In this document: positions 39,452 to 48,513 of the stretch, one piece after another
Layout of the letters: each line of letters begins with the position of its first letter
Position numbering within the stretch: position 1 is the stretch's first letter
Assembly (NCBI RefSeq): GCF_021654855.1
Contig: NZ_AP024202.1
Coordinates: 744,001 to 808,000, forward strand
Length of the DNA stretch: 64,000 nt
From: Thiomicrorhabdus immobilis
GTDB taxonomy: Bacteria > Pseudomonadota > Gammaproteobacteria > Thiomicrospirales > Thiomicrospiraceae
Reading direction: 5' to 3'
Notes under the pieces: generated by a model
What the model was told of the DNA's origin: nothing
Databases searched by the model: none
The model's input: only the letters and a program-made list of their open reading frames with translations
Translations under genes and position numbers: made by a program

Positions 39452-41032
39452 ATGACACAAGCAAATATTCATGATCATCGTATTCTTATTCTTGACTTCG
39501 GTTCACAGTACACACAATTAATTGCTCGTCGTATTCGAGAAATTGGCGTTTACTGTGAAGTAGAACCTTGGGATATCGATGCAAAAGATGTTGAAGCTTT
39601 TGGCGCTCGCGGAATCATCCTTTCTGGTGGGCCAGAAACGGTTATTGGTGATGATGCTCCAGTAGCACCGGATATTGTGTTTAATTTGAATGTTCCGGTT
39701 TTGGGTATTTGCTATGGTATGCAAACCATGGCTCAACAGCTAGGCGGCCAAGTTATCAATGCGGATGAGCATGAGTACGGTTATGCCAAAGTACGTGCTC
39801 ATGGACATACCAAATTATTGGTGGACATTGAGGACGAGGTGACTGCTGAAGGTTATGGCATGCTTGATGTTTGGATGTCGCATGGTGACCGTGTTGAATC
39901 AATGCCGGAAGGTTTCAAATTGATGGCAAGCACGCCAAGTTGCCCGATTGCAGGTATGGCCAACGAAGAGAAAAACTTCTACGGTATCCAGTTCCACCCA
40001 GAAGTCACGCATACCAAGCAAGGCTTGCGTATGATCGAACGTTTTGTGGTTGAACTTTGTGGTTGTGAAAAACTTTGGACTACGGCAAACATCATTGAAG
40101 ACAGCATTGCGCGTGTGCGTGAACAAGTGGGTACTGACCAAGTCATGCTAGGTCTTTCCGGAGGTGTGGATTCATCTGTTGTGGCGGCACTTCTCCACAA
40201 GGCGATTGGTGACCAATTGACCTGTGTGTTTGTCGACCATGGTTTGCTGCGTTATAAAGAGGGTGATCAAGTTATGGCCATGTTTGCTGAAAACATGGGT
40301 ATCAAGGTGATTCGTGCGGATGTTGAAGATCGTTTTATGACGGCTTTAGCAGGTGAAGCCGATCCTGAGAAAAAACGTAAAATCATCGGTCGAGAGTTCA
40401 TTGAGGTCTTTGATGAAGAGTCAGCCAAGTTGAAAGGGGTCAAGTGGTTGGCGCAAGGCACTATTTATCCGGATGTTATTGAATCAGCGGGTTCAAAAAC
40501 CGGTAAGGCTAAAGTCATCAAGTCACACCATAACGTAGGCGGTCTACCTGAAGATATGGAAATGTCTTTGATTGAACCATTACGAGAATTGTTCAAAGAT
40601 GAAGTACGTAAACTAGGTGTCGCTTTAGGGTTGCCTTATAACATGGTTTATCGTCACCCATTCCCTGGACCAGGCCTGGGCGTTCGAATTTTAGGCGAAG
40701 TCAAGAAAGAGTATGCCGATATTCTGCGTTTAGCGGACAACATCTATATCGAAGAATTGGTTAAATGGGAGCTTTACGACAAAACCTCTCAAGCGTTCAC
40801 GGTGTTTTTACCGGTGAAATCGGTTGGTGTGGTCGGTGACGCTCGTCGCTATGATTATGTAGTGGCTTTACGAGCGGTTGAAACCATCGATTTCATGACG
40901 GCGCGTTGGGCGCATTTACCTTACGAATTCTTGGAGCATGTCTCAGGTCGAATCATCAATGAGATTCCACGTATTTCTCGTGTCGTTTACGATATTTCAA
41001 GTAAACCACCTGCAACAATCGAGTGGGAATAA
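39452..41032 (+). CDS. guaA: GMP synthase (glutamine-hydrolysing)
   Basis: A 526-residue bifunctional enzyme. The N-terminal class I glutamine amidotransferase has Cys87 (GICYGMQ) and FHPEVTHT; the ATP pyrophosphatase has the P-loop [10 protein letters not shown] (about 234-243); the C-terminal dimerisation domain ends [24 protein letters not shown] is invariant in the family, so its CCAGGCCTGG sequence is at least partly explained by protein conservation. It converts XMP to GMP. Confidence 0.98.
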   Translation: MTQANIHDHRILILDFGSQYTQLIARRIREIGVYCEVEPWDIDAKDVEAFGARGIILSGGPETVIGDDAPVAPDIVFNLNVPVLGICYGMQTMAQQLGGQVINADEHEYGYAKVRAHGHTKLLVDIEDEVTAEGYGMLDVWMSHGDRVESMPEGFKLMASTPSCPIAGMANEEKNFYGIQFHPEVTHTKQGLRMIERFVVELCGCEKLWTTANIIEDSIARVREQVGTDQVMLGLSGGVDSSVVAALLHKAIGDQLTCVFVDHGLLRYKEGDQVMAMFAENMGIKVIRADVEDRFMTALAGEADPEKKRKIIGREFIEVFDEESAKLKGVKWLAQGTIYPDVIESAGSKTGKAKVIKSHHNVGGLPEDMEMSLIEPLRELFKDEVRKLGVALGLPYNMVYRHPFPGPGLGVRILGEVKKEYADILRLADNIYIEELVKWELYDKTSQAFTVFLPVKSVGVVGDARRYDYVVALRAVETIDFMTARWAHLPYEFLEHVSGRIINEIPRISRVVYDISSKPPATIEWE

Positions 41033-41053
41033 TCCTAAAGATGGATTTGTTTT

Positions 41054-41081
41054 AAAGGCCTTATACATTAAGGCCTTTTTT
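41054..41081 (+). terminator. Rho-independent terminator after guaA
   Basis: AAAGGCCTTA (41054-41063) and TAAGGCCTTT (41069-41078) with a TACAT loop, then T residues. Confidence 0.85.
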
Positions 41082-41112
41082 GTATCTGTAAATAACCTTT
41101 TGAGTTTAAGTT

Positions 41113-41643
41113 ATGGTTTCGAAAATTGAATGTCCTGAAGGAATAAATCAGCAACAGCAGGATGAGTTTTGGATGGAATATGCCCAGCAATGTGCTCGTA
41201 AAGCCGAAGATATGGGGGAGGTTCCTGTCGGGGCTGTGGTTGTTTTGGATAACCGATTGATTGCCGAGGGGTGGAATCAGTCAATCACGAACCATGACCC
41301 AACGGCGCATGCCGAGGTGATCGCTTTGAAGGAGGCGGGTAAAGCCGTGGGTAATTACCGGTTAGTCGATGCAACGTTATATGTCACCTTAGAGCCTTGC
41401 GCCATGTGTGCCGGCGCTATGGTGCATGCCCGAGTAAAGCGGGTCGTGTTTGGTGCTTATGATGCTAAAACTGGTGCAGCGGGTTCGGTTTTCAATATTG
41501 TCGATGCACCACAGTTAAACCATCAGTTGTTGATTACTGGAGGCATCAGAAAGCTGGAGTGTGCAGAACAAGTCAGTCAATTTTTTCAAAAACGTCGTAA
41601 AGCCCATAAATTAAAAAAGCGGAAAGCTAATGAAATTTCATAA
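41113..41643 (+). CDS. tadA: tRNA-specific adenosine deaminase
   Basis: A 176-residue zinc deaminase that makes inosine at position 34 of tRNA(Arg). The active site is H66-A-E68 (zinc ligand and proton shuttle) and P95-C-A-M-C99. NHDPTAHAEVIAL and VHARVKRVVFGAYD are typical TadA. The C-terminus is Lys/Arg-rich (RRKAHKLKKRK), suited to tRNA binding. It is preceded by the guaA terminator. Confidence 0.95.
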   Translation: MVSKIECPEGINQQQQDEFWMEYAQQCARKAEDMGEVPVGAVVVLDNRLIAEGWNQSITNHDPTAHAEVIALKEAGKAVGNYRLVDATLYVTLEPCAMCAGAMVHARVKRVVFGAYDAKTGAAGSVFNIVDAPQLNHQLLITGGIRKLECAEQVSQFFQKRRKAHKLKKRKANEIS

Positions 41644-41719
41644 GCAAGTTTCTTGCTGATTACACCAAACAATGCGAATATAGAAATGCTGTTTTATAAC
41701 TTTAGTTAATTTTTAGTGT

Positions 41720-41747
41720 TTGACTCTTTGGCAATATAATTTATAAA
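41720..41747 (+). promoter_or_regulatory. Candidate sigma-70 promoter of the che genes
   Basis: TTGACT (41720-41725), 16-base spacer, TATAAA (41742-41747), 20 bases before the cheD ATG. No sigma-28-type flagellar element was recognised. Confidence 0.45.
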
Positions 41748-41767
41748 GAAAAACCAATCGTTTAATT

Positions 41768-42343
41768 ATGCAAAAAAATATCGATCCTGCAGAAGGAATC
41801 ACCACAGTCAAAATTTTGCCAGGTGAGTTTTATGTCACTAAAGATAATGAGAGAATTGAAACGATTTTAGGCTCTTGCATTTCTGCTTGTGTAAGAGACC
41901 CCATTGCGGGTGTGGGCGGTATGAACCACTTTATGCTACCAGTTGATAAGAGCAATAATCGCGGTACAGAATTGTCAGATGCGAACCGTTACGGCAACTA
42001 TGCAATGGAGAATTTGGTCAATGCTTTATTGAGCCAAGGAGCCAAAAGAGAACGTCTTGAGTTTAAACTTTTTGGCGGCGGACGTATTATGAGCTCGATG
42101 ACTAACGTAGGTTGGTACAATATTGGCTTTGCATTTGATTATATTTACACGGAAGGGTTTAAAATCGTCTCCCAAGACATTGGCGATATTTATCCCCGCA
42201 AAGTTTTATATTACCCTATAACGGGCCGAGTCCGTGTAAGACGGTTGAACGCGATGCACAATCAGTCACTGGCTGACGAAGAGAATCGCTATATTAATAA
42301 AATTGAATCTAAGCCTGTTGAAGGCGATGTAGAACTTTTCTAA
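41768..42343 (+). CDS. cheD: Chemoreceptor glutamine deamidase CheD
   Basis: 191 residues. The catalytic Cys lies in TILGSCISACVRDP and the His in GGMNHFMLP, followed by FKLFGGGRIM and a Thr/Gly-rich end. CheD deamidates receptor glutamines and can modulate kinase activity. The C-terminal extension of about 35 residues is longer than in the minimal Bacillus or Thermotoga form. cheA follows after 11 bases. Confidence 0.95.
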   Translation: MQKNIDPAEGITTVKILPGEFYVTKDNERIETILGSCISACVRDPIAGVGGMNHFMLPVDKSNNRGTELSDANRYGNYAMENLVNALLSQGAKRERLEFKLFGGGRIMSSMTNVGWYNIGFAFDYIYTEGFKIVSQDIGDIYPRKVLYYPITGRVRVRRLNAMHNQSLADEENRYINKIESKPVEGDVELF

Positions 42344-42354
42344 GGAACGATGCT

Positions 42355-44448
42355 ATGGATATGATGGAAACATTTCGCCAAACTTACCTTGAAGAGAGTT
42401 TTGAAGGCCTTGATGTTATGGAAACAGGCCTGTTAGAACTTCCTCCAGGTATTCCGGATAATGAAAAAATTAACGAAATTTTCCGTGCTGCCCACTCCAT
42501 AAAAGGAGGGAGCGGGACGTTTGGCTTTAGTGAAATCGCAGGTTTTACTCATGTTCTAGAAACTCTTTTGGATGAGATGCGTGATGGTCGCCGTGATGTT
42601 ACTCAGGAATCGATTGACGCTATGCTTGCAGCGGTCGATGTCTTAAGAGATATGTTAACTAAGCTTCAAGATCACGAACCTATCGATGAAGAGCGTGCTA
42701 GCGCAGTCCAAGGCATTTTAGAAGCGATTTTAGGCGGAGGGGATGTTGATACTGCCTCAGGGCAGGAATCGGCTGGTTCAGCAGTGGCTGCAGCGGGTGG
42801 TGAATGGAATATTCAAATTATCCCTGAAAAAGAACTGTTGCAAACCGGTAACGAACCTTTACGAATCTTCAGAGAGCTTGAAACCATCGGTACCTTAAAG
42901 GTATCTGCAGATTGGCAAGCATTGCCTGATAGTTCTACTTTTGACCCGGAATCACTCTATATAAAATGGAATCTGTCGCTTTCAGGTGATTCTGTAAATG
43001 AAGACGATATTAAAGAAGTCTTTGAATGGATTGATGGAGATGGTGCTGAAATCAAGATATCCGCTCCAGTTTCCGAAGAGAAAGCCGTTAGCCCAGTAGT
43101 CGTAGAAACGGCTAAGGAAGTCGAGGTTATGGCAACTTCTGCCACTGCAGAGCCTGAAACGGTTAAACCTGCTCCTAAAGCTTCCGCCAAACCAGCCGCT
43201 AAGGCGGCCGATGCCAAGGCGCCTAAGCAAGAGGGTTCAATTCGTGTCGATTTGAGTAAGATTGACCAAATGGTGAACTTAGTGGGTGAGCTGGTTATCA
43301 CGCAATCGATGTTAAGCCAGTTTGGAGAGCAAGCTGAACAAAGTTCCGAAAACACTCAAGAAGCTAATATGGAGTGGGTCGATAAACTTAAAGAAGGGTT
43401 AACACACTTGGAGCGACATACTCGAGAACTCCAAGAGTCGGTAATGAATATTCGTATGTTACCTGTAAGTTTTGCGTTTAACCGTATGCCACGCATTGTG
43501 CATGATGTTAGCCAGAAGTTAGGTAAGCAAATCGAGTTGGTGATGGAAGGTGAAGGTACCGAACTGGATAAAACCATGTTGGAACAACTTACCGATCCGC
43601 TTGTTCATATTGTACGTAACTCAATTGACCATGGTATTGAAAGTCCGGCGGTTCGTGCCGCGGCGGGTAAACCTGAAAAAGGTACTGTCAAAATGGCAGC
43701 CTTCCACCAAGGTGGCAATATTCTTATTCAGATTACCGATGATGGTGCGGGGATTGATTATCGTAGAATCGAAGCAAAAGCCATTGAGAAAGGGGTGATT
43801 GAAGAAGACCATAATCTAAACAAAGATGAGATAGTGGATTTGATTTTCCATGCCGGTTTCTCAACGGCTGAAGTAGTGAGTGATATTTCTGGACGTGGTG
43901 TAGGTATGGATGTGGTTCGTCGAAACATTCGTGGCTTAGGTGGCTCTGTTGATGTTAAAACCACGATTGGCGAGGGCAGTGTCTTCACAATCCGTCTACC
44001 TCTAACTTTAGCGATTTTAGATGGGCAGTTATGTTCAGTTGGTAGTCAGACTTATGTATTCCCATTGATTTCAATTATCGAGTCTATCCAGGTTGATAAG
44101 TCGCATGTAAAAGGCATTGCTGGAGAGACGGAGCTCTATAAATTGCGTGATAGCTATATTCCGGTGATTCGTCTGCATAAGAAACTGGGCGTCAAAGATG
44201 CTCAGGAGGACTTATCTGATGGCCTGTTGGTCGTGGTGGAAGATGCGGGTCAACGTGCAGGTATTTTTGTTGATGATTTATTGGGTCAACAACAGGTGGT
44301 TATCAAAAGTTTAGAAAGTAACTTTATGAAAATTGAAGGCATCGCCGGAGCGACTATTTTAGGTGACGGTACGGTTTCATTGATTTTAGATGTTACCGAA
44401 ACGGTAAGCTCTCACAAGGGTGGTAATGCTAAGTTGAATGTAGCATAA
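42355..44448 (+). CDS. cheA: Chemotaxis histidine kinase CheA
   Basis: A 697-residue soluble kinase. The P1 Hpt domain carries phospho-His47 (AAHSIKGGSG). A region of about 150 residues without clear CheY-binding P2 identity follows, then an Ala/Pro/Lys linker (about 255-295). P3 dimerisation (SKIDQMVNLVGELVITQSM) and P4 ATPase (DPLVHIVRNSIDHGIE, SGRGVGMDVVRR) come next, and the P5 CheW-like domain reaches the C-terminus. It phosphorylates CheY in response to receptors. No cheY, cheW or cheB lies in the window; the next gene is a candidate CheZ-like phosphatase. Confidence 0.96.
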   Translation: MDMMETFRQTYLEESFEGLDVMETGLLELPPGIPDNEKINEIFRAAHSIKGGSGTFGFSEIAGFTHVLETLLDEMRDGRRDVTQESIDAMLAAVDVLRDMLTKLQDHEPIDEERASAVQGILEAILGGGDVDTASGQESAGSAVAAAGGEWNIQIIPEKELLQTGNEPLRIFRELETIGTLKVSADWQALPDSSTFDPESLYIKWNLSLSGDSVNEDDIKEVFEWIDGDGAEIKISAPVSEEKAVSPVVVETAKEVEVMATSATAEPETVKPAPKASAKPAAKAADAKAPKQEGSIRVDLSKIDQMVNLVGELVITQSMLSQFGEQAEQSSENTQEANMEWVDKLKEGLTHLERHTRELQESVMNIRMLPVSFAFNRMPRIVHDVSQKLGKQIELVMEGEGTELDKTMLEQLTDPLVHIVRNSIDHGIESPAVRAAAGKPEKGTVKMAAFHQGGNILIQITDDGAGIDYRRIEAKAIEKGVIEEDHNLNKDEIVDLIFHAGFSTAEVVSDISGRGVGMDVVRRNIRGLGGSVDVKTTIGEGSVFTIRLPLTLAILDGQLCSVGSQTYVFPLISIIESIQVDKSHVKGIAGETELYKLRDSYIPVIRLHKKLGVKDAQEDLSDGLLVVVEDAGQRAGIFVDDLLGQQQVVIKSLESNFMKIEGIAGATILGDGTVSLILDVTETVSSHKGGNAKLNVA

Positions 44449-44518
44449 TGCATTCAGTTAATTTAAAGGGCATTCGCTGTAGCCCTTTATGTCCGTTTTC
44501 TTAAGTTAGAGGTCGTTT

Positions 44519-45100
44519 ATGTCAGAGCAAAATTCAGATTATGTGTTGGGTGCTAAAGAGGTTCAACAAACCATATTGGTTTTAAATTTGTCTATTGCTC
44601 AAATTGATTTGTCGATTACTGAAGGTGATAATTCCGTAAACACCTTGATTGACTCTTTCACTTTCATGTCTCACCACATTGAACAGATTCAGCAAGCGGG
44701 TAATAGCCTTGCTGAAATAAGTGGCGATGGTGAAAATGTGGCTCAACATAAAAGTCTTTTGTTGAGTGAAGCGGGAGAGCTTTCTGTCAAAATGCAACAA
44801 GCGATTATTGCGTTTCAGTTTTACGATAAATTGAGCCAGCGTTTAGAGCACGTTTCCCATGGTCTAACAGGCCTGGCAGAAATCGTTTCTCATGAGATGC
44901 GTGTCAAAAACGAAGAAGAGTGGGAAGCCTTTAAGACCAGTGTTCGTAAAGGAACGACTATGCGAGAAGAGGAAGAGTTGTTCGAACTTATCTTTGATCA
45001 GCATGTTCCTACTGAAGAAGCGATAGAGATTATGAAAGATAGAATGCGTCAGCGTATGCATGATCAGGATGAAGTTGAAGAAGAAGTTGAGTTCTTCTGA
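44519..45100 (+). CDS. Helical chemotaxis-linked protein, candidate CheZ-like phosphatase
   Basis: A 193-residue, almost entirely helical, acidic protein. Residues 98-112 (AFQFYDKLSQRLEHV) hold Asp103 and Gln107 in the D-x3-Q arrangement of CheZ (E. coli Asp143/Gln147), which dephosphorylates CheY-P. The C-terminus is acidic and ends in two Phe (EEEVEFF), comparable to the CheZ tail that tethers CheY. It is the third gene after cheD and cheA (70-base gap) and is closed by a terminator. Overall similarity to CheZ is otherwise low, so the role is inferred from the motif and the context. Confidence 0.6.
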   Translation: MSEQNSDYVLGAKEVQQTILVLNLSIAQIDLSITEGDNSVNTLIDSFTFMSHHIEQIQQAGNSLAEISGDGENVAQHKSLLLSEAGELSVKMQQAIIAFQFYDKLSQRLEHVSHGLTGLAEIVSHEMRVKNEEEWEAFKTSVRKGTTMREEEELFELIFDQHVPTEEAIEIMKDRMRQRMHDQDEVEEEVEFF

Positions 45101-45128
45101 TTTTAAAAAAATAATCTCATGTTTTTTA

Positions 45129-45154
45129 AAAGCCCGCTTATAGCGGGCTTTTTT
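45129..45154 (+). terminator. Terminator of the che gene group
   Basis: AAAGCCCGCT (45129-45138) and AGCGGGCTTT (45142-45151) with a 3-base loop, then a T-run. Confidence 0.88.
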
Positions 45155-45303
45155 ATTGATGGCGGTTTTGTATAAGGGATTTTTGCCGATAGCTTATTTA
45201 GTCATAAAAAAATTTAACTTTTGTAATTAAGTAAAATTTATAACAATGGTGGCCGAGTTAATAGTTTAATTCAAAAAAATACGAAATAATCAACGAGGCA
45301 ACA

Positions 45304-46245
45304 ATGAAGTTATCATTTAACACAGGCTCAATCAGAGTCTCTTTTTTTAGTGCAATATTCACATTTTTACTTCTTCCATTTAACGCATTCGCTTCAGGCT
45401 TAATGCCTTTCATTTTGGGCGATAATTCAACAGAATCTTCTGTTAAAGCCGCAGCGGCGAAAACACAGCAAGCATTGAAGGATAATGGTTTTACCGTTGT
45501 GGGTAGTTACTCGCCAAACAGTAAGTCGACTGTGATTGTGGTTACCAATGCACACCTTAAGAAATTAGCGGCCATGTCTAAAAATGGTGGTTTTGGCGCA
45601 ATGGAACGTGTCGCGGTTGTCGATAATGGCGGTAAGATTGAAGTGAGTTATACCAACCCTAGCTATCACTGGAATGTTTATCGCATGAAAGGTGATATTG
45701 CACCTATTCAAACGGCTATGGAAAAAGCTTTAGGTAACCAGTCAGGTTATGGTGCGGATAAAGGACTATCTGCAGATGAATTACGTGGTTATCATTACAA
45801 GATGATGATGCCTTATTTTGACGATGAAGATGAGCTGGCTGAGTATGGTTCATATAAAGAAGCGGTAGCTGCCGTTGAAGCCGGTTTGAAATCAGGCCAC
45901 GCAGGTTCTAAAAAAGTGTATCGTATCGATGTTCCAGGCCAGGATATGACTGTATTTGGTGTGGCTTTAAAGCATAAAGAAGGTGCGGATAGTTTCATTG
46001 CTAAACAGATCGATATTAAAGGTCACTCTCATGCGGCACATTTTCCATATGAAATCCTTGTGGTGGGAGATGAAGTGGTTGCTCTAAACGGTAAGTTCCG
46101 TATCGCTATCAACTGGCCAAGTCTTTCTATGATGGGTAACGGTAGTTTTATGAGCATCTCTGGCGCTCCTGACAATATTACCGAGGCGTTAAAAGCGGTT
46201 GCTAAAAATCAAAAAATTGAAAAAGAGTCTGAAGGTTTAATTTAA
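45304..46245 (+). CDS. Secreted DUF302-type protein
   Basis: A 313-residue protein with a Sec signal ending at FNAFASG (about residue 31). The mature part has two alpha/beta units of the DUF302 kind: SVKAAAAKTQQALKDNGFTVVGSYSP (quoted part of an opening helix-strand) and the later FPYEILVVGDEVVALNGKFRIAI strand pair. An acidic patch, YFDDEDELAEYGSYKEA (about 175-191), lies in the middle. DUF302 proteins are mostly of unknown role and frequent in sulfur and metal oxidisers. It is monocistronic, with a terminator. Confidence 0.7.
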   Translation: MKLSFNTGSIRVSFFSAIFTFLLLPFNAFASGLMPFILGDNSTESSVKAAAAKTQQALKDNGFTVVGSYSPNSKSTVIVVTNAHLKKLAAMSKNGGFGAMERVAVVDNGGKIEVSYTNPSYHWNVYRMKGDIAPIQTAMEKALGNQSGYGADKGLSADELRGYHYKMMMPYFDDEDELAEYGSYKEAVAAVEAGLKSGHAGSKKVYRIDVPGQDMTVFGVALKHKEGADSFIAKQIDIKGHSHAAHFPYEILVVGDEVVALNGKFRIAINWPSLSMMGNGSFMSISGAPDNITEALKAVAKNQKIEKESEGLI

Positions 46246-46273
46246 TCAGATTCAATTCGATTACGAGCACGGT

Positions 46274-46302
46274 AAAAGCACAGAATTTTCTGTGCTTTTT
46301 TT
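46274..46302 (+). terminator. Terminator after the DUF302-type gene
   Basis: AAAAGCACAGA (46274-46284) and TCTGTGCTTTT (46289-46299) with an ATTT loop and following T residues. Confidence 0.88.
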
Positions 46303-46312
46303 GTTTTGAGCC

Positions 46313-46340
46313 CTTGAAAAGGCATTTTTAAACCTTATTT
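46313..46340 (+). promoter_or_regulatory. Sigma-32-like heat-shock promoter of htpG
   Basis: CTTGAAA (46313-46319), 13-base spacer, CCTTATTT (46333-46340), about 55 bases before the htpG ATG. Same -35, spacer length and CCTTAT -10 as upstream of htpX. Confidence 0.6.
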
Positions 46341-46395
46341 ATTAAGCACATTTTTAAATTATTCGTTCACATAAACCAAATTAGGAGATGTATTA

Positions 46396-48291
46396 ATGAG
46401 TGCAACAGAAACTCACGCGTTTCAGACCGAAGTCAATCAACTGCTTAAGTTGATGATTCACGCTTTATATTCCAACAAAGAAATCTTTGTAAGAGAATTA
46501 GTTTCTAATGCTTCTGACGCCCTAGATAAATTGCGTTTTGAAGCGGTTTCCAATGATGCTTTAACTGAAGGTGAAGAAGAGTTAGCAATTCAGCTTGAGT
46601 TCAATAAAGAAGCTCGCACCATTACTATTAGCGATAACGGTATTGGTATGACTCGTGATGAAGTCATTGCCAATATTGGTACAATCGCCAACTCAGGCAC
46701 TAAAAAATTCCTAGAGTCGATGACCGGTGACCAGGCTAAGGATTCACATCTAATCGGTCAGTTCGGTGTTGGTTTCTACTCGTCATTTATTGTCTCTGAT
46801 GAAGTGGAGTTGATTACTCGTAAGGCCGGTACCGCTGTTTCTGAAGGGACTAAGTGGGTCTCTAAAGGTGAGGGTGAATTTACCCTGGAAAACGTTGAAA
46901 AGGCGTCTAAAGGTACGGTCATCACGTTACACCTTAAAGAAGATATGGACGAGTTTTTATCTGAACACCGTCTAAAAGGCATTGTGACCACTTATTCTGA
47001 CCATATTAACTTCCCGATTAAGATGGAAAAGTCTGAATGGGATGAAGAAGCCAAAGAAAGTAAAGCAACCGGTGAGTTTGAGCAGGTCAACAAAGCGACG
47101 GCCATCTGGACACAACCAAAGTCAGAACTGTCTGATGAGGATTACACCAATTTTTATCAAACCATCTCGCATGACTTCAATGAGCCGTTAGCGCATATTC
47201 ATAACAAAGTTGAAGGTACGCTGGAATATACTTCATTGCTTTATATTCCAAAAAATGCGCCGTTTGACCTATATGACCGTGAACGTCGTTATGGTTTGAA
47301 GCTATATGTTAAGCGTGTATTCATTATGGATGACGCTGAACACCTAATGCCGACTTATCTGCGTTTTGTCCGCGGGGTAATCGATTCAGCCGATTTGCCT
47401 TTAAACGTATCGCGTGAAATCTTACAGAGCAACAAGGTGGTTGATAAGATTCGTTCCGCTTCGGTCAAGCGTGTATTGGACCAGTTGGCCAAATTTGCCA
47501 AGGCTGATGACCAAGAAGCTTATAACACCTTCTGGGATCAATTTGGTCAAGTCATGAAAGAGGGTGTGGTTGAAGATTTTGCCAATAAAGACAAAATTGC
47601 CAAATTGCTACGTTTTGCCTCTACCCATGATGATGCTTCTAAAGCACAGCGTATCTCTTTAGAGAGCTACGTCGACCGTATGCAAGAAGGCCAGGAAGCG
47701 ATTTACTATATAGTGGCAGACACGCATGCCGCCGCTAAAGGTAGCCCACACTTAGAGATGTTCCGTAAAAAAGGCATTGAAGTGTTGTTGATGTCGGACC
47801 GTATTGATGAGTGGTTGGTTTCACACTTAACCGAATTTGAAGGTAAACAATTAAAATCGATTACTTCGGCAGACTTAAAAGAGTTTGAAGAAGAAGCGGA
47901 CAAAGATTTATCTGACGATGAAAAACAAGCGCGTGAAGCCTTAACCGAAAAAGTTAAAAAAGCGATTGAAGATAAGGTTTCAGATGTGCGCATCACTCAT
48001 CGTTTAACCGATTCTCCGGCGTGTGTTGTCAGTGCGGAAGGTGATATGTCTGCACATATGGCTCGCTTGATGGAACAAATGGGGCAAAGCATCCCTAAAC
48101 AGAACCCTGTTTTAGAGTTAAACCCTGACCACGTTCTAGTTAAAAAGCTGGAAGGTATCGAGGATGAAGCTAAGTTAACCGAATGGTCGCTATTCTTGTT
48201 AGAGCAGGCGCAGCTTGCTGAAGGTGACCAGTTGGAAGAACCGGCTCTGTTCATTCAACGTATGAATAAGTTGTTAAGCGAAGCCATGTAA
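46396..48291 (+). CDS. htpG: Chaperone HtpG (bacterial Hsp90)
   Basis: A 631-residue ATP-dependent chaperone. The GHKL ATPase domain shows [21 protein letters not shown] (start of helix and N box), ISDNGIGMT, and [13 protein letters not shown]. The middle domain has [22 protein letters not shown] and [11 protein letters not shown]; the C-terminal dimerisation domain ends [21 protein letters not shown] is well placed. It is transcribed alone from a sigma-32-like promoter and ended by an unusually perfect palindromic terminator. Confidence 0.98.
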
Positions 48292-48338
48292 CCGCTATTG
48301 CTTTGGTTTAAATTCACTGAACGCTGTTCAGTGAGCTC

Positions 48339-48372
48339 AAACCCGAACCACCAGGCCTGGTGGTTCGGGTTT
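48339..48372. terminator. 34-base perfect palindrome terminator with ACCAGGCCTGGT core (htpG)
   Basis: Both 17-base arms pair with no mismatch: the left starts AAACCCGAACC at 48339 and the right ends GGTTCGGGTTT at 48372, with ACCAGGCCTGGT (48350-48361) at the centre. T residues follow. There is no separate loop, so the hairpin tip comes from the GGCC centre. It shows the repeat being used as a terminator stem. Confidence 0.9.
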
Positions 48373-48513
48373 TTTTGTTTATAAACTCAGACACTTAGAC
48401 TCGATTTATGGCACAATAGCGCCCAAATTTAATGCGACTGGATTTTAAGCTATTTGCGCTTTAAAAGCGTATGCACTCTAGATTCGCAACCTCTTATACA
48501 TAAGGACAGTATT

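Noticed and set aside
40669-40679. ACCAGGCCTGG in guaA counted as an intergenic-type repeat copy
   Set aside because: It encodes the invariant PGPGLG motif of GMP synthase, so protein conservation can explain most of it.
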